This document shows positions 32,629 to 43,184 of a stretch of 64,000 nucleotides of DNA, piece after piece. The DNA comes from Coenobita brevimanus (Eukaryota > Arthropoda > Malacostraca > Decapoda > Coenobitidae): contig CM064664.1 of the NCBI GenBank assembly GCA_032717465.1, positions 5,719,173 to 5,783,172 of the forward strand, in the 5' to 3' direction. How positions within the stretch are numbered: position 1 is the first letter of the stretch; each line of letters opens with the position of its first letter. The notes under the pieces are model-generated. The model did no database searches, was not told the origin of the DNA, and saw only the letters and a list, made by a program, of their open reading frames with translations. The position numbers and the translations under genes were made by a program.

Positions 32629-35600
32629 AGAATCAGAGTAGTACAAATAAGTGTGGATAAAAAGGTGCCTGACTCAAGAGAAATGGGGATTACTAAAGGA
32701 AAAGAGGGAAGAAGCAAAAAGAAAGAATGATGCAAGATCAGATGAAGAGGGAAGTATTTGTTTCATAGAGTAGTAGGATAGCATGTAAAAAAAATGGCAC
32801 ATAAACAGCAGGGATAAAATAAAAGCAAAATAGTAGATTCAGCCATTGTCAAATAAGTGAACAAAATTCCTAAGTTAATATACTCAAATGTAGGTGGAAT
32901 GGTACCCAAATTATTAGAGATAAAAGACTGTATCATAGAAAATGAGCATCATATTATTTGTATAACAGCAATAATATTCACCTCAGGGATATCAAAGGAC
33001 TCTTAAAATTTGGATGAGTACAATATTTGGCGAAATGACAGAAATTTTAATAAAGGAGGAGGAGTTATGATACAAACAGAGAAAAGACTCCAAGTAAAAG
33101 AGATAGAAATAGACATACCCTCATCAGTTGAATTAGTTGCAGTAGAGATTAGTACTCATCGTTTTTTTGTTTTTAAAGGCTCCAACATGCTTGCATGTGT
33201 CGGCCTTGGTCACCTAATGGCAGCTCTCCACGCTGCACGATCCATTGCAGCCTCCCTGTTCAGTCCCTTAACCCTGAGGTCACACTTAATGACCTCGTCC
33301 AATGTCTTTCTCGGTCTACCCCTCATAACCCCACCCCCAATATTAACACTTCTCACCTTCCTCACCCAATTATCATCCCCCATCCTCTCCACATGTCCAA
33401 ACCATCTCAATCTACCTCTCCTAATCACAACACCAATACACTCCAGTCCCATCCTACCTCTCAACTCTTCCATCGTAAACCCAGCCCCTCCAGGCCTTGG
33501 ACGCAGGGACGCACTGCACATCCACCTAATCATTGTCATTTCTGTACGTCTGAGCCGGAGAATATCTTCCTCCTTCACTGCCCATTTTCACGACCATATG
33601 GTTTAATAACTGTGGCAAATATATATATGCCACCCAAGACAAACACGTGGGACAGAGGTGAATATGAAGACCTGGCAGAAAAGACATTTCAGAGTTTAAG
33701 AACCCTACTATACAGAATGGAGGAAAAAGCTGACAAAATTATTCTAATGGGAGATTTTTACAGATATATACACTGGAATACACTAGATGTAAAAAGCCAT
33801 GAAAGTTGTTGGGATCAAAAGCATTTGGATCTTATACAGGAATGCATTCTAACACAATATGTAAACGAGAACACCAGAAACAGGGGACCAGAAGACCCCT
33901 CATTACTAGATCTCATAATCACTAGGCATGAAAATGAAATTGACAATATAATCTGTTACATGGCATTCAGCAAAAGCGATCATACAGTACTAGATTACAA
34001 TTTCAGGACAGCATATGATATAGTTAGAGGTAATGGAAATTACAAAGAGGGGCTAAACTATAAGAAGGGAAACTATCATGACCTAAAGAAGTATTCCAAT
34101 GATACAGAGTAGGAAAAGGAGCTAAGAGGACAAGATATAAATGTTATATATAAATAATTCTGGTGATTTTTACGAAACAGGAGTCCAAAATTATGTCTCA
34201 TTGCACAAATACCCGGTACTAAGGATAAAAAAATGGTTTAATACTGTAAAATTGCAAAAGAGAAAAGAGATTTGCTGTGAATCAGATACACACGACATAA
34301 ATGTAAGAGAGCATATAACAACTACAAGCAGGCAAGAATTGATTATACAAGGATAAGGAGAGAAGCTCAAAGGTAGTATGAGGAAGACATTGTAAATGAA
34401 AGTACAGATCAGCCGAAATTGGGTGACAGCTACATACGAAGCAAATCAAAAGTTAAAGATAAAGTACCATCGACCATGGATGATGGGAAAATCTGTATCA
34501 ATGAAGAAGATATTTGTTAAGTACTAAACATAGATTTCCAGTCAGTTTTTACTAAAGAAAGACAAACAAGCATTCCCACACACACATTAACAAATATATG
34601 TATTACAAGACAAGAGGTCCAGAAAGTGATGAGGAAACTAGACAGGGGAAAAGCCAATGGCCCTGACGAGTTTTCATGTTGGGTATTACAGGAGTGTGCA
34701 AAAGAGTTAAGCAGTCCATTACAATTAATAATCAAAGAATCCTTAAGACAAGGAAAGCTACCTGATATTTGGAAGAAAGCAAACATTGTTCCCCCTTTCA
34801 CGAAAGGAGGTAGACAAATTCCACTTAACTACCAACCAGTATCACCTACCAGCGTCGTAAGCAAGATGTCAGAAAAAGTAATACAAAAAATTTGGGTAAA
34901 TCACCTGGAAAAACACAATATGATAACTGAAAGACAGTTTGGTTTTAGAGAGGGAAAATCATGTGTTACCAATCTATTAAGTTACTATGACAGAGTTGCA
35001 GAAATGATACAGAAAAGAGATGGCTGGGTAGACAGCATATATTTGGATTTCAAGAAAGCATTTGACAGAGTACCACACAAAAGACTTTTATGGAAACTGT
35101 AAAATCAAGGAGGAATCCAAGGTAAACTGTACGATTGGATGCAAGATTTTCTCAGTAAAAGGGAAATGAGAACAGTGCTATGGGGAAATTACTCTTCACG
35201 GAGAGAAGTGACAAATGGAGTTCCACAGGGCTTGGTGCTGGCATCAGTTATGTTTTCAGTATATAAAAATGACATGGACAGCAACACTGGAAATGGAAGC
35301 TACCTAAACATGTTTGCTGATGATGCAAAAATACAAAGGGAGATTACACAGACTCTTGCACAGAGCTGCAAGAGGAATTAAATAAGCTTCATGAATGGAG
35401 CAATAGATGGCAAATGGAATTCGGTGTGGACAAATATTATGTAATAAAATTTGGTAAAAGTGAAGAAAGACCAGACTGGGACTAGAAATTAGGAAGTTCA
35501 TCCCTACACACTTCAGAAAGGGAAAAACATTAAGGCATGAGTATCAATGACAGACTATCACCGGCTGACCACATAAATGAAAAAGTAAGGATCATGTACA

Positions 35601-36061
35601 TTCTGCATGCTAATATGATGGTAGCATACATATACATAAATGAAGACATGCTGAGAAAGATAGTAGCATTCATTAGACCAATTTTGGAGTATGCATCAGT
35701 AGTTTGGAATCCACATCTCAAAAAACACTTAGATAAGATTGAACAGGTATAAAGGGCAGCTACAGGATGGGAACCAAGTTTAAGGGACCTAAGCTATGAA
35801 GAAAGACTCGAAAAATTAAACCTACCAACACTACAGGAGAGAAGGAAAAGAGGAGACATGATTATGTAATATAAATGCATTACTAGAAAAGAGAAAATGA
35901 ACGTAAATGGGTACTGTACATAACCTATGGGAAAGCAACATCAAGAGGACACTGCAGGAAACTGTTCAAAAAGAGAGGTGATAAAGACAAGGAAATTTAG
36001 TTTCCCAAATAGAGCAGTTGATCAGTGGAATGCACTACCGAATGAAACAGTGTGCCAAAAT
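32629..36061 (+). pseudogene. CR1-like ORF2: endonuclease, reverse transcriptase, C-terminal region, interrupted
   Basis: The end of ORF1 lies at 32629 to about 32780. Endonuclease starts near 32875 (IYSNVGGMVPKL) and continues with NIWRNDRNFNKGGGVMIQT and VELVAVEIS to 33170. After the antisense RTE tail it resumes with LITVANIYMPPK, KIILMGDFYRYIHW (GDF active-site region) and FSKSDHTVLDYNF to 34112. The reverse transcriptase at 34626-35102 has RGKANGPDEFSCWVL, LNYQPVSPTSVVSK, RQFGFREGKSC and YLDFKKAFDRVPHKRLL. At 35139-35381 it has GVPQGLVLASVMFSVY and MFADDAK. The C-terminal part at 35537-36061 parallels the fragment at 3075-3788. Several stops and frame breaks are present. Confidence 0.82.
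33181..33590 (-). pseudogene. Antisense RTE-1 3' fragment inside the CR1-like endonuclease
   Basis: The minus-strand frame 33578-33210 contains LRLRRTEMTMIRWMCSASL, RLRWFGHVERMGDDNW and DRAAWRAAIR, the C terminus of an RTE reverse transcriptase. Nucleotides match 27740-28128 of RTE-1, including the terminal 'ggagcctttaaaaac' and A-rich tail (T-run at 33163-33176 on the plus strand). This copy keeps an open frame where RTE-1 at 27700-28080 is shifted. Confidence 0.85.
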
Positions 36062-36169
36062 AATTCATAAATTTAAAGACATGTATTATAAAAATGGTTC
36101 AAAACACGGGACTGTACGAGGTTGACTCATTCCTGTAAACATACAACTAGGTAGGAACAAGTAGGTACG

Positions 36170-36170
<1 letters not shown>

Positions 36171-36222
<52 letters not shown>

Positions 36223-36237
36223 ACACACACACACACA
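36171..36237 (+). repeat. (AC)n microsatellite at the CR1-like 3' end
   Basis: An AC run with one AT interruption, starting directly after the retroelement 3' terminus. Confidence 0.97.
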
Positions 36238-37708
36238 ATCTATCGCCTCGCCTTGCTTAAATCGGACGATAAAAATCATTACTTGTCTGCAGCCTCCCAG
36301 CTCTATTTATGGGTCTGGTAACAGTGTGTGTTATGAAGAAGTATGTATATCAAACTCTAATACCAGATTTATGTTAAATAACCAGCATGTGAAGAGAAAA
36401 CCATGTTGTAAAACGGATATATAACTGATCTACTTACGGTATTTTGTTATTTTCCTCTCAACACAACCCAGTGACTAAGTTACTTTTATTATAACAGCCT
36501 TGTTACTCCATCTGAATCGGTTGTTGACACCCCTCCAGCGACGATGCCACATGATACGTTAGGTATTATATTTTCTTTCACGTATAAGGTCTGTTGTATC
36601 TGGAATCATCTTCCAGCACAGGTAGCTGACACTTCGTCAACAGAGCAGTTCAGGGTTATACCAGACCTGACTTTGTTGTTCATTGAATATTTCTTCTAAT
36701 TTCACAGTCTATCTTTTTTCCCTTGGGTTAAGTGTACTCCCTTTTACGTGCCCGTTCCGCAGGGGGAGGAGTTGGGTGGAGAGATCCTTCATCTCTGCTA
36801 TACTTTCGCCACACGAATTGAGTAACAACTTATATCTGGTAAATTCATTCATGGTACCTCTGAGGTACAGGTCGTAAGACCTTCTGAGATGTTACTTCTT
36901 GGAAAGCTCCCCCCCTCCCCCTCTCTCTCTTTGTGTTTGTTTAAGAGGGATTTCCTATAATGTGTTTTCCCAGGGATCTTAGAGGCGAAAATCAGTGAAA
37001 TCTGGTTTTACAATGACTTTATCTGGGTGGCATAACAGGTGAAGTTTAATTTGATGACTAAAATGCACTGGCATTTTTAATGCTTTATATAGGCATTTTA
37101 TCAGCATAAACTAATAAATGACTGATTTTGCAAGAAGTGTTAACGGAATGTTAATGTGCCCGTAGGAATAGGTTTGTAAACAGTTATGTCAGTCCGTGGC
37201 AGGTGGCTCTTGAAAACGTGACATATACAGTACTTCAGATGTAGCCCAAACGTGTTATTCATTGAAAAATATACCTGTATTCCCCAGTAACAGTAGAGAT
37301 ACATGGGAATATATCAGGCGGCTATATAGTTCACATTAGTCATATGTAAGCCTATGTACCGTAGAATTATCATCAAAGTTCAAAACATGAAAAAAATGCT
37401 TTAAATCAAAAGATTATGAATTTTGAGGATTGTTGGCATTTACTTGTATACAGGTAATGTGATGTGGTTCATGTTTGAACCAAAGCTATATGAATTAAAT
37501 GAGATAATCTGTTCCAAAGAAGACTCCGTTCAGCGATTAAACACCAGTGTTTTACGTAATTGCTGAACGTAACTAGAAAATATATTAGCATTCATATTAT
37601 TTAAAAAGTGTCTTTTTATATTTTGACCCTGTAACAAAGCAAACATTCTTTTCAGATGCATTATACAGTATATAATATAGATAATTTTCCAGCATTAAAA
37701 AGTATAGG
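36238..37708. other. Unassigned stretch with a possible retroelement tail
   Basis: Most of it is featureless and AT-rich. At about 36595-36650 a plus-strand reading gives WNHLPAQVADTSSTEQFR, which resembles the C-terminal tail after the reverse transcriptase in some non-LTR elements. A GC-richer stretch follows to about 36900. Part of this region may be intron of the receptor gene whose exon lies at 38668. Confidence 0.35.
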
Positions 37709-37957
37709 CCAAAGTTTGGCCATGTGGAGAGGATGGAGGGTGAAAGACTGACGAAGAGAGTGTATGTGAGTGAGGTGGAGGGGGAAGAGGCAGGGGAGGC
37801 CAAGGATGAGATGGTGGGATGGGGTGGAGAGGTATATGAGAGAGGGGGGTGTGAGTTGGGAGCAAGGCAGTGAAATGGCGGGGGACAGGGCGACTTGGAG
37901 GCGATTTGTTTGTGGCCACCCCAAACGGGATTGAGGCGTCTGGCAATAGATAGATAG
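37709..37957 (+). mobile_element. RTE-2 copy b, 3' end only
   Basis: It is a 249-base fragment matching the last part of copies a and c, from 'tttggccatgtggagaggat' to the ATAG tail. It is flanked by the 12-base duplication 'aaaaagtatagg' at 37697-37708 and 37958-37969. Confidence 0.92.
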
Positions 37958-38667
37958 AAAAAGTATAGGATCGCATTTCATTGCACTTAAGATTTTTTTT
38001 TTTTTTTTTGCGAAATACTGCACTAATTATCGTATTTGTACGATTCACATGCACTGTACCATTTTCCACAAAGAGGAAGAAAAGGATAAATTGGGGACGA
38101 AGAGTAAGTTCCTAATAATAAAGAAGTAATTACTGACAGGGTGGCCTGACTGTTCAAAAGCATGCTACATAAGAAGAAGCAGCGAACACATTGTTTTAGG
38201 CCACGTTACGGTATATCAAAATAGTCCAAACAGCCCGATAAAATGTGGTGATGGTACCACTAAGAACGAGGGACCGGTACAGTATTCTTAGCAGTTATCT
38301 TAGTTATAGCCCGAGCAGCCACTTTTCTTTGAATGAGAGACAGGAGTGACCAGCCTAGATTGATGCATTATATTTAGTGAATTTACTTTATCAGAGTTGT
38401 AGAACAGACTGTTAAATCGATTCTTAACATGTTGTATTGGCATTATGCACTGTACATGTATCGCTATGCGTATAACTGGTGACTACGCATAAATTCAGTA
38501 TGTCCAATGCATTAGAATACAGAAGAGTAAATGTCAATGTTATAATAGTGTTGGTTAAGAGATTCCTACAAGGCTTACATAAAAACGACAACATTCACTA
38601 CAATAGGACCTGACGAAGTCTATTTTAGGTTCTTCCACGACTCACTACTGCAATTGTCTGTTTTCAG

Positions 38668-38946
38668 GCTGGTCTGTATGAGCAGTGGAAAAAGGAAACA
38701 ATGGAAGCTGCTGCACGTGAAAGTCGAATGAAACAGAGGGAAGAAATAAAACAGCACGGGCAGGATGGAACACAACACAGCCAAACTAATTTCAGGAGTC
38801 TGTCTATTATCCATGTGCAGGGACCTCTGCTGCTTCTCCTGGTGGGCATCACCCTGGGCAGTGTGGCCTTTGTAGTGGAGAGGCTGCTGGTGTCGGAGCC
38901 TCACCCTTCACATACACCTGGACCTACGAGACAAACATTAGACTGA
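38668..38946 (+). CDS. Probable last exon of a variant ionotropic (glutamate-like) receptor
   Basis: A pyrimidine-rich tract and acceptor 'ctgttttcag' end at 38667. In the frame that opens immediately (AGLYEQWKKETMEAA), the sequence runs 92 codons to TGA at 38944-38946. After a charged linker comes SLSIIHVQGPLLLLL and VGITLGSVAFVVERLL, a single hydrophobic helix followed by a short tail. The order AGLY.W linker, conserved QGP before the last transmembrane helix, and a GxxF..E end is typical of crustacean ionotropic receptors, chemosensory relatives of ionotropic glutamate receptors acting as ligand-gated cation channels in the plasma membrane. Ligand-binding and pore exons must lie upstream, outside the window or in unrecognised parts of it. 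It is uninterrupted and is the best host-gene candidate here, though it could belong to a pseudogene. Confidence 0.68.
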   Translation, partial: AGLYEQWKKETMEAAARESRMKQREEIKQHGQDGTQHSQTNFRSLSIIHVQGPLLLLLVGITLGSVAFVVERLLVSEPHPSHTPGPTRQTLD

Positions 38947-39084
38947 TTAATGTCTCATATGACTCCCGCTGGCAGATTATTTATTGACATAAAGCAAGCC
39001 GTAACATAATTTAGTATCTGACATCTTCAGCCTTAGAACATCATTACTGTTGCATTCATAATATTAGTAATCATCTGCAGGAAA

Positions 39085-40373
39085 AGTGTATGGTAGGAAA
39101 CTTATTGACAGAGTTAGAGAAATAACAGAGGAATTAGTTGGAGAAGAACAGGGAGGCTTTAGGAAGGGAAGAGGTTGTGTAAATCAGATATTCATTCTTA
39201 GAGCTTTAGTGGAAAAGTTTCTGGAGAAGGGAAAGAAGTTGTATGCGGCTTTCATGGATTTGAAGAAAGCATATGACAGGTTGGATAGACAAGGATTGTG
39301 GAAAGTGTTAAGAATATATGGAGTAGATGGTAAGTTGTTGAATGCTGTGAAGAGTATGTACGATGGTGCGAAGGCTGCAGTGCATGTGGATGGTGAACTA
39401 AGTGAATTTTTCTCTTTGAAAGTTGGGCTGAAAGACAGGGATGTGTCATGTCTCCATGGTTGTTCAATATGTACATGGATGGGGTAATGAAAGAGGTACA
39501 AGGTAGGGTAGTGGATGTTGGAGTGGCACTGGTGAGAGAGGATAGTGTTTGGAAACTCGCTGTACTGTTGTTTGCAGATGATACTGTGTTGTTGAGTGAA
39601 GACGAAGGGGAGCTGCAATGCTTGGTGGATGAGTTTGGGAGAGTGTGTAAGAAATGGAATCTAAAGGTGAATGTAGGGAAGAGTAAAGTGATTGTGTTTG
39701 AGAGAGGTGAAGTCAGTGAATGTACAGCGAGGTTGGATGGTGAGGAATTGGAAAATGTGAGTACGTTTAAGTACTTGGGTACTGTGATGAGTAAGGATGG
39801 AGGTTTGGAGGGTGAAGTGCTTGAAAGGGTACAGCAGGGATGAAAGGTTGCTGGTTCTTTGAAAGCAGTGATAAGAAACAGGGAAGTGAGCATGGAAGTG
39901 AAGAAGTTACTACATGACAGTAATATGATAGCAACTCTAACGTATGGAAATGAAGCTTGGACGTTGTTGGAAGGACACAAGTCAAGAGTGAGAGCAGTGG
40001 AAATGAGTTATTTAAGAGGAGCCTGTGGAGTCACATGGAGAGACAGGCTGACGAATGAGGATAGAAAGGAGCATTGTGGTGTGGATGTGGATGAGATAGA
40101 AAATGTTATGAGGAATACACTGAGGTGGGTTGGCCATATGGAGAGGATGGAGGGTGAAAGACTGACGAAGAGAGTGTATGTGAGTGAGGTGGAGGGGGGA
40201 AGAGGGATGGGGAGGCCGAGGATGAGATGGAGGGATGGGGTGGAGAGGTATAAGAGAGAGGGGGGGGTGAGTTCGGAGCAGGGCAGTGAAATGGCGGGGG
40301 ACAGGGCGACTTGGAGGCGATTTGTTTGTGACCACCCCTAACGGGATTGGGGCGTCTGGCAATAGATAGATAG
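39085..40373 (+). mobile_element. RTE-2 copy c, 5'-truncated
   Basis: Flanked by the 12-base duplication 'atctgcaggaaa' at 39073-39084 and 40374-40385, with the ATAG tail at the 3' end. It lies 139 bases downstream of the receptor stop codon, so possibly within or near that gene's 3' UTR. Confidence 0.92.
39086..40341 (+). pseudogene. RTE-2c reverse transcriptase C-terminal two thirds
   Basis: The frame 39086-39487 starts within the fingers (YGRKLIDRVREITEELVGEEQ) and has GFRKGRGCVNQIF and AAFMDLKKAYDRLDRQ. A frame shift near 39440 leads to 39448-39843, with VLLFADDTVLLSEDEG containing the catalytic ADD. After a stop at 39841, frame 39859-40341 has LTYGNEAWTLLEGHKSR, LRWVGHMERMEGER and a RPRMRWRDGVERY tail. 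It is very similar to copy a. The endonuclease is absent. Confidence 0.85.
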
Positions 40374-40877
40374 ATCTGCAGGAAACATGAATAATGTAGA
40401 AATGGTATCCAGGGGTAGCCTACACAGTGTATTAATATTGCATTTTTAGTCCAAAGAAGAAAAAACTAGTTCACAAGTCCTTTTACTCTTATGAGGTGTA
40501 TGTGAAGTCTGAATCAGAAACAAAATAAAAACAGATTATTTCACATTATTTTTTTTTTTTTTTTGTCTAACAGCTCGTAACAGAAAGGTGTTAACGACTA
40601 TTCTTGCAACTTTTAGGCAATGAATATACTATAAAGTGAAAGCGACATGACCCTAATTTTTAACGTACTTTTTACCATTTTATTTGTAGCATAAAATACA
40701 AATGCGTTTTTTTATTCTTCTTCACCCTTCATGCATTGAATTGGTGACAGTACAGCAAGACAGAAATGTTTTGTTGATATATGACAAACCTATAATCGAG
40801 AGGTATTAAAGAAGTAAGCCTTCATGATGTGGCATCGATATAAATGGGCAGTTTCATTGTCTTCCTATAAACGTCCC

Positions 40878-42662
40878 TTAACCCCTACACCGCGGGCATG
40901 TTTACCGATGTTTTGCTTGTGCCGCGGGGTTATTCGGGCTCCGACAGACTCTCAAAAAATATTTGCCAAAAATCAGTTATTAGTCCTAGATTATTAAAAT
41001 TACATATGCTTATGGCACATACCTTCAGCTTTCTCCTGGAATGATTGTTGAGCCTTCGTCAGTTACCGTAGGACTTGTGGAGACCTTTGAAGTTGGGTAA
41101 CGAAGTCTCCACTTTACACTTCCCGACAACCCGTAATATGATTACCACAGCCAGATATTAACACTATAAACACTACTCTATGATTTTCAAGTAGTTTGGG
41201 ATCCATACTCCAAAAAAAATAAACACTGTGAAAGCAATGAAAATTATGAGCGCGTCTGACCGTCGCACTTGCTCTAGTTCGCTCTTGGTACTCTGTCATT
41301 TATTATTCATAAAACCCCTCACACTTTATATTTCTATTACTATATAACACTTATATATATCTACAGTCTTTATCCATAAGTTTCCTTCAGTAGTATTAGT
41401 TTATTGTCACTGTAGGGATTCAATTTCTTTCAGTAAAATACGTAGCATTCACTTTCTCGTCCTGTATACTCGTACCAGCATTGAGAGTGAATGTCACTTT
41501 CATCTTCACTCTCATAACTCATAGTATTCAGACATGCTAGAGTGAAACTTTCACTTTCATTACTCCTAGGGTATATACTCGTATTCTTATAATACTACTC
41601 ATTTACATTTCTATTTACGTTCTCTATTTTATTTACATTATTTACATTTCTATTTTATTTACACTGTGTTATGCACTGTCACTTGAAGTAACTTATAAAA
41701 CTATTTTCCATTGTTCACGTATATTTACATTCATTACTTTCACTTGCTGTTTACACATTATTTACACATTATTTACAATTCCACTTGCACTGTTTTACTC
41801 AATAGAAAGATCGTAGTCACTCTTTTATCAATTGTCAGCCCTTTACCTCTTTCCACACGAGGTTTAGTAGGGGGTAAAGGTCACAGGGCCCTTTGCATGG
41901 GGGTGAAAAAGTCCCAGAAGTCAGCAAGAGGAAACAGACGTACCTCCACTTCGGAAGATGAGAGTGAACTGATAAGGGAGGGCCGGGGTAGAGGCCTACT
42001 TAGGGGATATTCAGTACTACCAACGTTAGCTCTTGAAACAGCTATGTATAGCACTGAAATGATTGGCAGGAAATCTAGACAATACATTATAAATTAGGTA
42101 TTTCCAGGTGAATGTAAATATCACTTAGGCTTCTCCCTTCCCTCCTTATATGTATATTTATTACGAAAATAGATTATACGGCATATTTCAAGGGGAAAAA
42201 AACAGCGAAAATTAGCGAACGAGTGAACGTGAGGTGTCGTCAGGTGATAATTAGCCAATTCCAGGTGTATGGCACTCTCACTTACCTTATTCCTTTCTTG
42301 TATATATTATTTGGTATAAGAATAGGGCATAGGGCTTATTTCAATGGATGAAATCAGTGAAAAATTCCAGGGAAGATTTACTTAGCGTAGCACGGCCGGG
42401 CAGGCGAGAGGATAGGGTAATGGAGGGGGGTTAGGGAGGGGAGTCAAGAACTGGGAGAAATGGTTAAATTGTCAACAATGGATGGGAGTACAGATGAGAT
42501 TAGGAGTGCTGACCAGTGTTGGACATTGGCAGTACTGATAGATGATACAAGCCCCCACTTGGAAGCCCGAGTGAATTCAAAATAACACAGAATCACAAAA
42601 GCAACACCCGGCAGTATGATCCCTTGCTCCCAAGCGTCATGAAAGTGACGCCTCGCGGTTAA
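40878..42662 (+). mobile_element. TTAA-flanked piggyBac-type element, family C, copy 1
   Basis: TTAA lies at 40878-40881 and 42659-42662. About 330 bases at the left end and about 120 at the right end align with copy 2 (45313-46279), for example 'gccaaaaatcag', 'cagctttctcc' and 'gttgagccttc' on the left and 'gtgacgcctcgc' on the right. The right terminus seems to have lost the few bases that give copy 2 its perfect CCCCTA repeat. The interior is ~0.8 kb longer than in copy 2. An open stretch at 41711-42097 ends in basic and acidic residues (KKSQKSARGNRR, SEDESEL) but is not a recognisable transposase. Confidence 0.72.
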
Positions 42663-43184
42663 CACCCTGTCCCCCGAAATGGCAATGCTGGATCTCAATA
42701 AAAGGAGAGCTATAAAATTCACTCTATTGAGATCATATTCAGATGAACCTGCGGCAACAAAAACAGCAACGACAACAAAATCATCACCACCACTATGAAC
42801 CACCACTACCACCACCACCACCACCACAGCCGCCCACAACAACAACACTATCAATGAAGCAGATGCTTCAGATAAAGACATCAAGTATTTCAGAATCAAC
42901 TCTTAGACATACAAGTAACTACTGCCACTGTTGCTCACGACGACTGAGAAGACCTACCTACAGTACTGAACATTCACAAATGTATTAAAAATATGGACCA
43001 TACGGGATTTTGATAAAGTCAGGTACCATGTAGGGATTCACAAGGGTTAATAACTTCCGTGATAAATCCTTAGGATGCTACACTGAAACATCAAATGGGG
43101 CTTAATAAAGCTGAGTTCCTTGCTTAAGAAAATCCTTAGTCGCTAAAATGAGACTCGTTACAATGAACCTCCTTGTGTGTGAAT
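42663..43184. other. Unassigned stretch with (CCA)n-like low complexity
   Basis: 42770-42845 is a run of CAA/CCA/ACA triplets. Translations across it (poly-H/P/T or poly-V) are low-complexity artefacts. 'aagggttaa' at 43045-43053 could be the right end of another TTAA element beginning at 42659, but the matching left terminus is weak. Confidence 0.4.

Larger units (their letters stand above)
29077..36170 (+). mobile_element. CR1-like non-LTR retroelement, sense, with nested insertions
   Basis: ORF1 sequence (29303-29686) continues at 32629, and the endonuclease begins near 32875. Endonuclease sequence stops near 33170 and resumes at about 33595. Reverse transcriptase and 3' UTR then run to 36170. 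Removing the TTAA element (29687-32628) and the antisense RTE-1 tail (33181-33590) leaves a ~3.7-kb element with CR1-clade gene order. The 5' limit is approximate. The 3' end matches the fragment at 3063-3825 and abuts a (CA)n tract. Confidence 0.75.

Noticed and set aside
33195..34112. A single 305-codon plus-strand gene
   Set aside because: The first part is the reverse strand of an RTE-1 tail and only the second part is CR1 endonuclease; the join is accidental.
42444..42988. Poly-valine and proline/histidine-rich proteins
   Set aside because: They are produced by the CCA/CAA triplet tract on opposite strands.
42659..43053. Extra TTAA element from 42659 to 43053
   Set aside because: The two termini agree only in TTAAC and a few bases; family C copy 2 shows that 42662 is already a boundary.
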